From positions 1 through 5,946 of the forward strand of contig NIVA01000220.1 of the NCBI GenBank assembly GCA_002254335.1: a stretch of 5,946 nt of DNA. The letters run 5' to 3'. Position numbers and translations under genes: made by a program. Below the pieces are notes generated by a model. It was not told the origin of the DNA. It was given only the letters and a program-made list of their open reading frames with translations, and searched no databases. This stretch comes from Bacteroidetes bacterium 4572_114 (GTDB taxonomy: Bacteria > Bacteroidota > Bacteroidia > Bacteroidales > 4484-276). The number at the start of each line of letters is the position of its first letter. Positions within the stretch are counted from its first letter, which is position 1. This document shows positions 1 through 5,913 of the stretch, piece by piece.

Positions 1-732
1 GGCAAATGGGATTTAGGGGCCGGTTGGGGGATAACAGAAATTTCATCTCCATCAGGCACTCATTCAATAACCGACAGCCCTTTTGGTTACTACGACAATA
101 ATGAAAATAATTCATTAACTTTATTGGAAGGCCTATCTCTTTCAACATATAGTACCGCTGCCCTGGGTTATTTTACCCGACATAGTTTTGCAAGTGGCGA
201 CACAGGAATGATAGAAATAAGTGTTGATAGTATGAGCACCTGGAGTAATCTTAAAACTATTACCGGATTGCAATATGGCTGGTTGGAAGACTCACTGTCA
301 TTATCTAATTATTGTGGACAGGGTAAAGTTTATATACGGTTCAGGCTGAATTCTGATGAAGCTATTACGGCAAATGGATGGTTTTTGGATGATATTCGGA
401 TAGCAGTTGATTCCAGTACATTGGGGATCAACCAACAATTATTACCTAAAACACAACTATTATCACAGAACTTTCCCAATCCTTTCAGTTCATCAACAAT
501 AATTTCATTCTCTGTTGAAAGTTCAATTAGAAACACCTTAATTACAATCTACAACTTTAACGGTCGAAAGATAAAAACACTTGTTGATAAGAAATTAAAT
601 GCAGGTAAACATCAGGCAATTTGGGATGGTACCGATGATTCGGGCAATCCGGTATCGAGCGGAATTTATTTCTATAGGATGAAACATGGTGATAAATATA
701 CCGGCTTTAGAAAGATGGTGCTTATGAAATAA
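1..732 (+). CDS. T9SS-secreted protein, C-terminal part (jelly-roll domain + sorting domain), 5'-truncated by the window
   Basis: The reading frame is open from base 1, so this is the last 243 residues of a larger protein; the TTG at 124 is internal, not a start. Visible residues 1 to about 138 form a beta-rich domain that opens with GWGITEISSPSG and ITDSPFGYYDNN and ends with NGWFLDDIRI. This is the pattern of the MAM/concanavalin-like modules that follow the catalytic domain in secreted Bacteroidota peptidases (immune inhibitor A, M14 and S8 types). Residues about 154-243 are a T9SS type A sorting domain: NFPNPF, then IYNFNGRKIKTL, GTDDSGNPVSSGIYFYRM and a basic C-terminus ending VLMK. T9SS substrates are exported to the periplasm by a signal peptide, then crossed over the outer membrane and released or anchored. 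The catalytic part, if any, lies left of the window, so peptidase identity is inference only. It converges on the next gene. Confidence 0.88.
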   Translation, partial: GKWDLGAGWGITEISSPSGTHSITDSPFGYYDNNENNSLTLLEGLSLSTYSTAALGYFTRHSFASGDTGMIEISVDSMSTWSNLKTITGLQYGWLEDSLSLSNYCGQGKVYIRFRLNSDEAITANGWFLDDIRIAVDSSTLGINQQLLPKTQLLSQNFPNPFSSSTIISFSVESSIRNTLITIYNFNGRKIKTLVDKKLNAGKHQAIWDGTDDSGNPVSSGIYFYRMKHGDKYTGFRKMVLMK

Positions 733-769
733 AAAAGCTCACAAAAAAAATGAATGAGTCAAGTATAAA

Positions 770-786
770 AAGGTGCTAAACTCCTT
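770..786 (-). terminator. weak candidate terminator for the minus-strand T9SS gene
   Basis: Read on the minus strand, AAGG pairs with CCTT, with an A/A mismatch and two further pairs inside, and the stem is followed by a run of five T (771-767). The stem is short and AT-rich, and lies about 125 bp beyond the stop of the 745-residue gene, so this is tentative. No better hairpin is visible in the 177-bp convergent gap. Confidence 0.22.
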
Positions 787-909
787 ATTTGCGAAATTTC
801 TACTACAGAATATCAGAGTATTGCATTTTTTTATTCATGCATCCATACGGACCCATACGGGCTAACTTTGTGTCGCAAGTTTCGTGGCTTTTTAGACCGG
901 AATCATGAA

Positions 910-3147
910 TTAGTCTTTTATTAGTTTCCTGATGAGTGTGCCTTTGTTGGTTTTTAGTTGTATTACATAAATGCCCTGCGATAGTTCCGATATATCGATC
1001 CGGAATGTGTGTTGGTTCAATCCATTGTCCTGATAAACTACCTGGCCTGTGTTGTTTAATATTTTAACCGACAGAATTTGCCCTTCAGCATTTATTGAAA
1101 TAGTTTCGTTTGCCGGATTCGGAAAAAGCCTAACGTTGGGCACAGTCCGCATATCCTGCAATCGGGTTATTAGGCTGCAATCGAATTGCAATCCATTATA
1201 GATCACTTTTGAAAAGTTATCCTGAACAAAGGCCACAACCTGGCAGTTGCCCAATTCAAGGATGTCGTCAAGGCTGACTTCAAACTCTATCTCCTGGGCC
1301 GTCATGGCAGTCAGGTCTATGGCCGTTCCATTTTCATCGGGGAACATGGTGCGCTCTACAAAGTTAAGTTCGTCAAGACCTTGCCAGGGTTCGGGTATGT
1401 GGTTTTCGACCAGAACCACATGTAACCGCAAATAGTCCGAATTGATAGGCCCCATGTTCTCAACCACGACCTTTCCGGTAACTGAATTATTTGGCTGGTT
1501 TTGGGCGACATCGGCAAAATCGAGTGCTACGGGTGTTTCATCATCCATATACCCCTCGATATAGGATAAAATAATTTGGTATGGCTCGTTGTGGATTTGG
1601 CCCTGGCCCATAAAAGTTAATGTAGGATAGGCCACAACACCATAATAACCGTTGCGTGCGTTGGCATAAGGATTTTCGTAACCATCGCTAGCATGATAGG
1701 CTATAATGCCGATGGGACAGCCCTCTTCGACCAACTGATCGAGCACGGGCGCTACCTGTGCACATGGGCCGCACCAGGTCCCGGTGGCCTCTTCTATAAT
1801 TACAATGTTGACGGGCACATTGTTTTCTTCATATAAATAAACATCAACTTCAATATTGGCATCAATAACCTCAACTTCGCCAAAACCATCATAATATCCG
1901 CTGTATCCTACACTGTACCCATAAACACCATTGGCAATGTTCTCGAAAATTGCTTCTCCCTGATCGTTGGTTTGTATTGTCTGGTTCACAAAATTAACTG
2001 TTGCCCCTTCAACCGGATTGGCCCCGTTATAGGTATATACATGGAACGTTGCCGACCAGGGCGCTTCCTGAAGCTGAATATCATACACCAGGCTATCTCC
2101 TGCATCCACAACAATGTCATCAATAATGACAACACCATAGTTGGCACTAACAGCTGTTATTTCATAAATGCCCGGCAAGATTGCCCCAAAAATGTACAGT
2201 CCATCCTCAGCAGTAATTTTATAAATATTTGTTCCCAGGGGATTGTCGGTGGGTTCGAGATAAATTTCCACATCAGCAACAGGATCGCCGGTAAGGGCAT
2301 CGGTTACTTCACCAGATATGCTGCCATGATCGGGCATGGTCCATGGAATGGCAAAAGACGATACCTCCTGGATATTGGGGAAAACAGTAAATTCGGTAGC
2401 TTCCCCTGTCTCAAGGTTATAGGTGAACAATGCACCATGCGGACTGGGCTGTACCCAGAACCCGGCGTGGTACATGATGTCCGTGTTTTTGTCATAAGTG
2501 CAGTTCTGGATGTAATCAAAATCAAAACCTGATGGCCCCATTGCCGTTGCAAGCCCTGTTACAGGATCAATTTTATAGAGCTGATCATCGTTCTTGTCAA
2601 TGCCCCAGAGGTTCCCCCTGATGTCTGCACCAATACCGGTCATGTCCCCTGAGTTTCCCATCATCCCTACCGATTCGAGTTCATAGGTTTCTATATCCAT
2701 GATAAACAGTTCGCTACCGGTGCAACAGTAATATGTTTCATAGGCAGGTGAGTAGGTGAAGCCTGATAAGGTTTCTGTGAGGCTTGCCAGCAAAGTATGT
2801 TCACCGGTAGTGGTATCTACAGCATAAAGCCCACCTGAAAATTCGGTGGAATACCAAACACCATCTGCCCCGAAATCACTGCCCAGGAAATATAGGCCAC
2901 TGGGTTTCGGTGCAAGATTCACAAATGTAGTAGGGTCCTGAAGGTAAAACTTTGCCCAGCCAGAGGTACCCAATCCACCGGTTACCATGCAAAAGGCTTC
3001 ATTACCTTTGGTGCCATCAATGGATACTGAATTAATTTTATTGGTGTGGTTACTGTTTTCCACAGTATAAACCCGTTGGCCGTACGATGATATTGTTATC
3101 ATTAAACCAACCATTAACAGGTGCAGTTGAAAGTTAATTTTTCTCAT
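910..3147 (-). CDS. secreted multidomain Omp28/thioredoxin-like protein with T9SS sorting domain
   Basis: 745 residues. Residues 1-23 are a signal peptide (MRKIN, hydrophobic LLMVGLMITI, likely cut before Q24). Residues about 40-270 hold at least four propeller-like repeats of the form LYxxDxxTGxxT (near 107, 147, 190 and 240). Residues about 276-358 are a carboxypeptidase-regulatory-like fold (GSISGEVTDALTGDPVADVEIYL), and about 364-438 a second similar Ig-like module. Residues about 445-655 resemble the Omp28-related thioredoxin fold: active site W458-C459-G460-P461-C462 and a likely cis-proline at P508 (VAYPTL). Residues about 670-745 are a T9SS type A sorting domain (VRLFPNPANETISI, LSQGIYVIQLKT, RKLIKD). 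The protein should be a cell-surface or released protein able to do thiol-disulfide chemistry; the partner is unknown. The ATG at 3147 is chosen because the signal peptide begins there; no Shine-Dalgarno is seen, and I found no good Bacteroidota promoter match upstream. It is divergent from cdd. Confidence 0.9.
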   Translation of the reverse strand: MRKINFQLHLLMVGLMITISSYGQRVYTVENSNHTNKINSVSIDGTKGNEAFCMVTGGLGTSGWAKFYLQDPTTFVNLAPKPSGLYFLGSDFGADGVWYSTEFSGGLYAVDTTTGEHTLLASLTETLSGFTYSPAYETYYCCTGSELFIMDIETYELESVGMMGNSGDMTGIGADIRGNLWGIDKNDDQLYKIDPVTGLATAMGPSGFDFDYIQNCTYDKNTDIMYHAGFWVQPSPHGALFTYNLETGEATEFTVFPNIQEVSSFAIPWTMPDHGSISGEVTDALTGDPVADVEIYLEPTDNPLGTNIYKITAEDGLYIFGAILPGIYEITAVSANYGVVIIDDIVVDAGDSLVYDIQLQEAPWSATFHVYTYNGANPVEGATVNFVNQTIQTNDQGEAIFENIANGVYGYSVGYSGYYDGFGEVEVIDANIEVDVYLYEENNVPVNIVIIEEATGTWCGPCAQVAPVLDQLVEEGCPIGIIAYHASDGYENPYANARNGYYGVVAYPTLTFMGQGQIHNEPYQIILSYIEGYMDDETPVALDFADVAQNQPNNSVTGKVVVENMGPINSDYLRLHVVLVENHIPEPWQGLDELNFVERTMFPDENGTAIDLTAMTAQEIEFEVSLDDILELGNCQVVAFVQDNFSKVIYNGLQFDCSLITRLQDMRTVPNVRLFPNPANETISINAEGQILSVKILNNTGQVVYQDNGLNQHTFRIDISELSQGIYVIQLKTNKGTLIRKLIKD

Positions 3148-3235
3148 TTTTCTATTAGGACTTTTTTGATACTCGCCCGCAATTGGTATCTATCTTTTTA
3201 CTCTGTCATCTATTGGTAATCTTTTCCTCCTTTTG

Positions 3236-3264
3236 TTGATTCATAAAATAAATATGTACTTTCG
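3236..3264 (+). promoter_or_regulatory. Bacteroidota-type promoter of cdd
   Basis: A -33 TTG (3236-3238, overlapping a second TTTTG at 3231-3235) is followed after 18 bp by the -7 box TACTTTCG (3257-3264). This matches the Bacteroidota consensus TTG-N17-23-TAnnTTTG with one change (C for T in the seventh position). It predicts transcription starting near 3270 and a leader of about 20 nt before the ATG at 3289, which rules out the upstream TTG at 3274 as the likely start. Confidence 0.65.
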
Positions 3265-3288
3265 CTTTCCATTTTGAAATCACAACCT

Positions 3289-3777
3289 ATGAAGATAAAT
3301 AAATTTGGTTTTGAATTTGAAGAATATGCTTCTATGGCCGAGCTATCAGATAGCGATTCCGAATTATTGGGCCATGCCATACAGGCAGTAGAAAATGCCT
3401 ATGCGCCATACTCCCACTTTCATGTTGGCGCTGCGCTCAGGCTTGGCAACGGTAAGGTAATTAAAGGCAATAACCAGGAAAATATAGCATATCCTTCGGG
3501 CCTCTGTGCCGAAAGGGTTGCTTTTTTCCATGCAAGTTCAAACTACCCTGACGTTGCTATTGAGGCAATCGCCATAACGGCAAAGGCACAAAATTTCGAA
3601 ATTAACGAACCTGTTACACCTTGCGGGTCGTGCAGGCAGGTAATGTCGGAAACGGAAACCCGTCAACCGGGGGATATCAGGGTTATTATGATGGGACAAA
3701 GCGGAAAAATATTTGTTGTAAAAAGCGTAGGAAGCCTGCTCCCACTGATGTTTAAGGCCGAAGGGTTGAAGAAGTAA
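3289..3777 (+). CDS. cdd: cytidine deaminase
   Basis: 162 residues. Hydrolytically deaminates cytidine and deoxycytidine to uridine and deoxyuridine in pyrimidine salvage, in the cytoplasm. The family signatures are complete: YSHFHVGAAL (41-50), the nucleoside-binding GNNQEN (N62 and E64), the zinc/catalytic C73-A-E75 and P-C112-GS-C115. Three cysteine zinc ligands (C73, C112, C115) place it with the short tetrameric enzymes (B. subtilis type) rather than the E. coli dimer, which uses a histidine. It is longer than the usual 130 or so residues because of an N-terminal extension of about 25 residues before the core helix. ATG 3289 is preferred over an in-frame TTG at 3274, because the promoter -7 box ends only 9 bp before that TTG. 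The stop codon (3775-3777) overlaps the first unit of the repeat island that follows. Confidence 0.96.
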   Translation: MKINKFGFEFEEYASMAELSDSDSELLGHAIQAVENAYAPYSHFHVGAALRLGNGKVIKGNNQENIAYPSGLCAERVAFFHASSNYPDVAIEAIAITAKAQNFEINEPVTPCGSCRQVMSETETRQPGDIRVIMMGQSGKIFVVKSVGSLLPLMFKAEGLKK

Positions 3778-3934
3778 TGCTTTAATGGTAGAATGGTACA
3801 ATGCTTTAATGATGCAATGTTGAGCGTAGCGCCTGTCCCGTTCGTACGGGGAAATCCCGCCCATGCGGGGCTTTAATGATACAATGCTTCAATGCTTCAA
3901 TGCTATAATGGTACAAGGCTAAAATGCTTCAATG
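3776..3934. repeat. 8-bp-register AATG-NNNN tandem array, interrupted
   Basis: AATG recurs exactly every 8 bp, separated by variable tetramers. Left block: AATG at 3776, 3784, 3792, 3800, 3808 and 3816, with spacers CTTT, GTAG, GTAC, CTTT, ATGC. Right block: 3875, 3883, 3891, 3899, 3907, 3915 (AAGG variant), 3923 and 3931, with spacers ATAC, CTTC, CTTC, CTAT, GTAC, CTAA, CTTC. The blocks are separated by a 51-bp GC-rich element. The array begins within the cdd stop codon and is non-coding in all frames as far as I can see. Function unknown. Confidence 0.9.
3820..3870. repeat. 51-bp GC-rich double-hairpin element (REP-like)
   Basis: Two adjacent hairpins share one design, a 5-bp stem with a 4-nt loop. 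The first is CCCGT (3837-3841), loop TCGT, ACGGG (3846-3850); the second is CCCGC (3856-3860), loop CCAT, GCGGG (3865-3869). They are joined by GAAAT and preceded by a short GC-rich arm (GAGCGTAGCGCC). The element sits exactly between two units of the AT-rich 8-bp array and differs sharply from it in base composition. This looks like a mobile or REP-type palindromic element, but no transposase is in the window. It could also act as a 3' RNA-stabilising structure for cdd; there is no T-run, so it is not a classical terminator. Confidence 0.7.
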
Positions 3935-3940
3935 ACTACT

Positions 3941-4071
3941 AAATACAATGAATTACAATAAATCACAATCAATTACAATAAATTACGATAAATTACAATC
4001 AATGACAATGAATTACAATCAATTACAATGAACGACTATCCAATGACAACAAATCACCACTTAATGACAAA
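3941..4071. repeat. 10-bp-register AATTACAATN tandem array
   Basis: Nine consecutive 10-bp units run from 3941 to 4030, each a variant of AATTACAATN where N is A, C or G (variants include AAATACAATG, AATCACAATC, AATTACGATA and AATGACAATG). A degenerate tenth unit follows at 4031-4040 (AACGACTATC), then decaying copies to about 4071 (AATGACAAC, AATCACCAC, AATGACAAA). The period equals about one helical turn. It follows directly on the 8-bp array and fills the leader region of the thioesterase gene. No gene or promoter match was found inside it. Confidence 0.9.
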
Positions 4072-4084
4072 AATATCCGATATT
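4072..4084. promoter_or_regulatory. 13-bp dyad upstream of the thioesterase gene
   Basis: AATATC (4072-4077) and GATATT (4079-4084) form a perfect 6-bp inverted repeat around one C. It lies 44 bp before the thioesterase ATG, where an operator could sit. AT-rich DNA produces such dyads by chance, so this is a candidate only. Confidence 0.25.
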
Positions 4085-4128
4085 CAAATAAATAATTACC
4101 AGCTAATAAAATACAACTATTGAACACA

Positions 4129-4524
4129 ATGCGCCTTATCTCTACCAAAATTTGCAAGACCAGCGACATCGGGATCAACAACAACCTGTTTGGGGGCATA
4201 ATGCTTTCGTGGGTTGACGAGGCCGGGGGCACAATGGCTGCCGAAGAGTGTTGTTCGCCCAACATGATCACCCTTAAAATGGATGAAGTCTTGTTTAAAT
4301 TGCCGGTAAAAGTAAATGACCACATCAGGATTTACGGACATGTGGCCGGCATAGGAAAATCTTCAATATCACTGTTCCTGGAAGCCAAAAGGTTTAATTT
4401 CGATACCCGCAAAGAAGAATCTGTTTGTTCAACCAAAATGCTCTTCGTTAATGTCGATAAGTATGGGAAATCCAAACCCATCGCAGAATCAAGAAGGAAA
4501 ATTATACTGGAATCTATTAAATAA
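4129..4524 (+). CDS. acyl-CoA thioesterase, hotdog fold (YciA/BFIT-like)
   Basis: 131 residues, the usual size for a single hotdog domain. These enzymes hydrolyse acyl-CoA to free acid and CoA in the cytoplasm. The sequence begins RLISTKICKTSDIGINNNLFGGIMLSWVDEAGG in overall layout: the N-x-L-FGG turn (about 18-23), then the long hotdog helix with the likely catalytic D30 in SWVDEAGG (27-34). Further on are the strands around MDEVLFKLPVKVNDHIRIYG (about 53-72) and the last-strand region MLFVNVDKYGKSKPI. Substrate chain length cannot be read from this. ATG 4129 is chosen over the in-frame TTG at 4120, as the family's first strand starts right after it. No promoter matching the Bacteroidota consensus was found in the repeat-rich leader. 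The next gene starts 17 bp after the stop, so they probably share a transcript. Confidence 0.87.
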   Translation: MRLISTKICKTSDIGINNNLFGGIMLSWVDEAGGTMAAEECCSPNMITLKMDEVLFKLPVKVNDHIRIYGHVAGIGKSSISLFLEAKRFNFDTRKEESVCSTKMLFVNVDKYGKSKPIAESRRKIILESIK

Positions 4525-4541
4525 CAAAATAAAATTTAAGT

Positions 4542-5330
4542 ATGAAAAAAGTAAATTACCTGTTTCTTATTGCAATTTTTATTATTGCAACAGCATTAAA
4601 ATCTGACAAGCCTGCTTACAAATTATTCGATGACAAGGGCAAGGAGGTAAAATACAAAAAATTGGTGAAAGATGCGTTGGAGGCCGACATTATCATGTTT
4701 GGCGAATTACACAACAATCCAATCAGCCATTGGCTTCAACTGCAACTTACCGAAGATATCTTTGCCGAAAAGGGGGCCGGCCTGGTTTTGGCGGCCGAGA
4801 TGTTTGAAGCGGACAATCAATTGCTGTTGGATGAATATTTGACAGGGGTTGTAAAGCAGAAAAGTTTTGAAGATGAAGCCAAATTGTGGCCCAATTACAA
4901 AACCGATTACAAGCCGTTGGTGGAATTTGCCAAAGAAAATCAATTGAAATTTGTTGCATCAAACATTCCCAGGCGGTATGCTTCGGTGGTGCATAAAAAA
5001 GGTTTCGAAGGTTTGGACAGCCTGGACAATGCGGCAAAGGCATACATTGCCCCATTGCCCCCCGAATATGATCCCACACTGCCGGGATATGCCGTAATGA
5101 TGGAGATGATGAGCGGGATGGGAAAAGGTCATGCCAATGCTAACTTACCTAAAGCACAGGCCATTAAAGATGCTACCATGGCCTACTTCACCTTTGCCAA
5201 CTGGGAGCCAGGAAAATTGGTGATCCATTACAACGGGGCCTATCACTCCGACAATTTTGAAGGGACTGTCTGGTACCTCAAAAGGCTAAACCCGGAACTT
5301 AAAATAATGGCAAAAAACTTAGACACATAA
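4542..5330 (+). CDS. ChaN/DUF399-family protein, probably C-terminally truncated
   Basis: 262 residues. The ChaN family (Tiki-like fold) has been linked to haem or iron uptake; the actual activity in Bacteroidota is not established. The core is well preserved: FGELHNN (53-59, with E55 and H57), AAEMFEADNQ (84-93), LWPNYKTDYKPL (115-126), NIPRRYA (141-147), and NGAYHSDNFEG (231-241, with H235). Residues 1-19 form a hydrophobic signal segment (YLFLIAIFIIATAL), so export is likely; there is no cysteine lipobox, unlike ChaN lipoproteins. After LKRLNPELKI (to residue 255) the protein ends in only seven more residues (MAKNLDT). From memory, relatives continue for some 30-40 residues with a conserved tail containing a DFIIVVP-like strand. 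The last 88 bp overlap the opposing GtrA frame, and the loss coincides with the loss of the GtrA tail. Confidence 0.9.
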   Translation: MKKVNYLFLIAIFIIATALKSDKPAYKLFDDKGKEVKYKKLVKDALEADIIMFGELHNNPISHWLQLQLTEDIFAEKGAGLVLAAEMFEADNQLLLDEYLTGVVKQKSFEDEAKLWPNYKTDYKPLVEFAKENQLKFVASNIPRRYASVVHKKGFEGLDSLDNAAKAYIAPLPPEYDPTLPGYAVMMEMMSGMGKGHANANLPKAQAIKDATMAYFTFANWEPGKLVIHYNGAYHSDNFEGTVWYLKRLNPELKIMAKNLDT

Positions 5331-5647
5331 AAATTGAGCTTCAATTTGGTAACTATCAGCCAAAGGATAAAAGTGTTAATCCCCAATCCAATTAATGATA
5401 CAAACAGGAATTGAGTGAACTCCATTGCAATTTCGGGGTTTGTGCTTTGGAAAGTCCATATCCGGTTGAAGAAATAATTGGTGGTAGCTGCCGAGCAAAA
5501 TCCAATGGCATTGGCAAAATATTTTTGGATTTTTAGCTTTTCCTTCGTAAGCCACGTAAGGCCGAAATCAACAAACATGCCTGAAAATCCCACAATCACA
5601 AACCTGATAAACTTACTGATAATTTCTTGCTGAAAAAATTCAAACAT
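5243..5647 (-). CDS. GtrA-family membrane protein, probably truncated at its C-terminus
   Basis: 134 residues. GtrA-like proteins are small four-helix inner-membrane proteins thought to flip undecaprenyl-phosphate-linked sugars or otherwise assist cell-surface glycan modification. Helices: about 12-34 (FIRFVIVGFSGMFVDFGLTWL), 43-62 ending in the family motif NYFFNRIWTF (57-66), 79-100 (FLFVSLIGLGINTFILWLI), and a fourth starting at KLNFYVSKFFAI (103-114). The family-like sequence stops at I114/I115 (5303-5308). The expected second aromatic motif in helix four (an NFF..NYxFTF-like ending) is replaced by LSSGFSLLRYQTVPSKLSE, which is simply the antisense of the ChaN gene. The true remnant is therefore about 5303-5647. 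The ATG at 5647 is natural for the family. Only one-mismatch promoter boxes (for example TTTCTTTG at 5674-5667) lie upstream. Whether the product still works is doubtful. Confidence 0.82.
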   Translation of the reverse strand: MFEFFQQEIISKFIRFVIVGFSGMFVDFGLTWLTKEKLKIQKYFANAIGFCSAATTNYFFNRIWTFQSTNPEIAMEFTQFLFVSLIGLGINTFILWLIVTKLKLNFYVSKFFAIILSSGFSLLRYQTVPSKLSE

Positions 5648-5834
5648 GTGTGGTAAATTTTGATGGCAAAGAAACGTATTTATCTCGAAAATATGCGATT
5701 ATTGTTTGTGATCGGAAATGGAAATTTTTTGCTTCGTCTGAGACCTTCCTGGTTGGGTGTTAAAAATTTGATTTCAAAAAATATATTCCACTATTTACCA
5801 GGATATTACAATTTTCAGGTAAAAGATACTTTTT

Positions 5835-5852
5835 CGTTCCTCCACAGGAGCG
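5835..5852. repeat. short hairpin, possible dispersed intergenic repeat
   Basis: CGTTCCT (5835-5841) pairs with AGGAGCG (5846-5852) through seven pairs including one G-T, with loop CCAC. It is followed by GCC, CCTGG and then CATATTTTCTA. Hairpins of the TCCT-loop-AGGA type followed by an ATATTT-rich stretch recur between genes of many Bacteroidota genomes in my recollection, but I cannot confirm that here. The 5648-5896 stretch around it is AT-rich and shows no supported gene. Confidence 0.4.
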
Positions 5853-5896
5853 CCCCTGGCATATTTTCTAAATATAATCCGATTGTCAAATTTTAA

Positions 5897-5913
5897 AAAC
5901 TCAGTATGAGTTT
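5897..5913 (-). terminator. candidate terminator for a minus-strand gene entering from the right edge
   Basis: AAACTCA (5897-5903) and TGAGTTT (5907-5913) are perfect 7-bp inverted repeats with a 3-nt loop. Read on the minus strand the stem runs into five T in a row (5899-5895), then AAAATTT. Just upstream on that strand a frame open from the window edge reads YGIVENLL and stops at TAA (5922-5920), only 6 bp before the stem. That fits the end of an off-window gene, though 27 bases are too few to assign it. Confidence 0.42.

Noticed and set aside
863..870. TAACTTTG, a perfect Bacteroidota -7 box on the plus strand
   Set aside because: No TTG lies 17-23 bp upstream, and downstream there is only a two-codon frame (ATG AAT TAG) and the antisense of the secreted-protein gene.
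1972..2532. 186-codon open frame on the plus strand
   Set aside because: It lies wholly antisense within the well-supported 745-residue secreted protein gene and has no recognisable domain; it is a by-product of that gene's composition.
3274..3288. Earlier TTG start for cytidine deaminase
   Set aside because: The predicted transcription start is near 3270, so almost no leader would remain, and the ATG at 3289 gives a normal 20-nt leader.
3538..3864. 108-codon minus-strand frame across the cdd 3' end and the repeat
   Set aside because: It is antisense to the conserved zinc-binding part of cytidine deaminase and starts inside the repeat hairpin; no family resemblance.
3776..4071. CRISPR array
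   Set aside because: Units are 8 and 10 bp with 4-bp or no spacers, far shorter than CRISPR repeats and spacers, and there are no cas genes in the window.
5660..5896. 78-codon plus-strand frame right of GtrA
   Set aside because: No recognisable motif, a TTG/ATG start only 13-16 bp from the divergent GtrA start, and it runs through an intergenic hairpin. Most likely chance.
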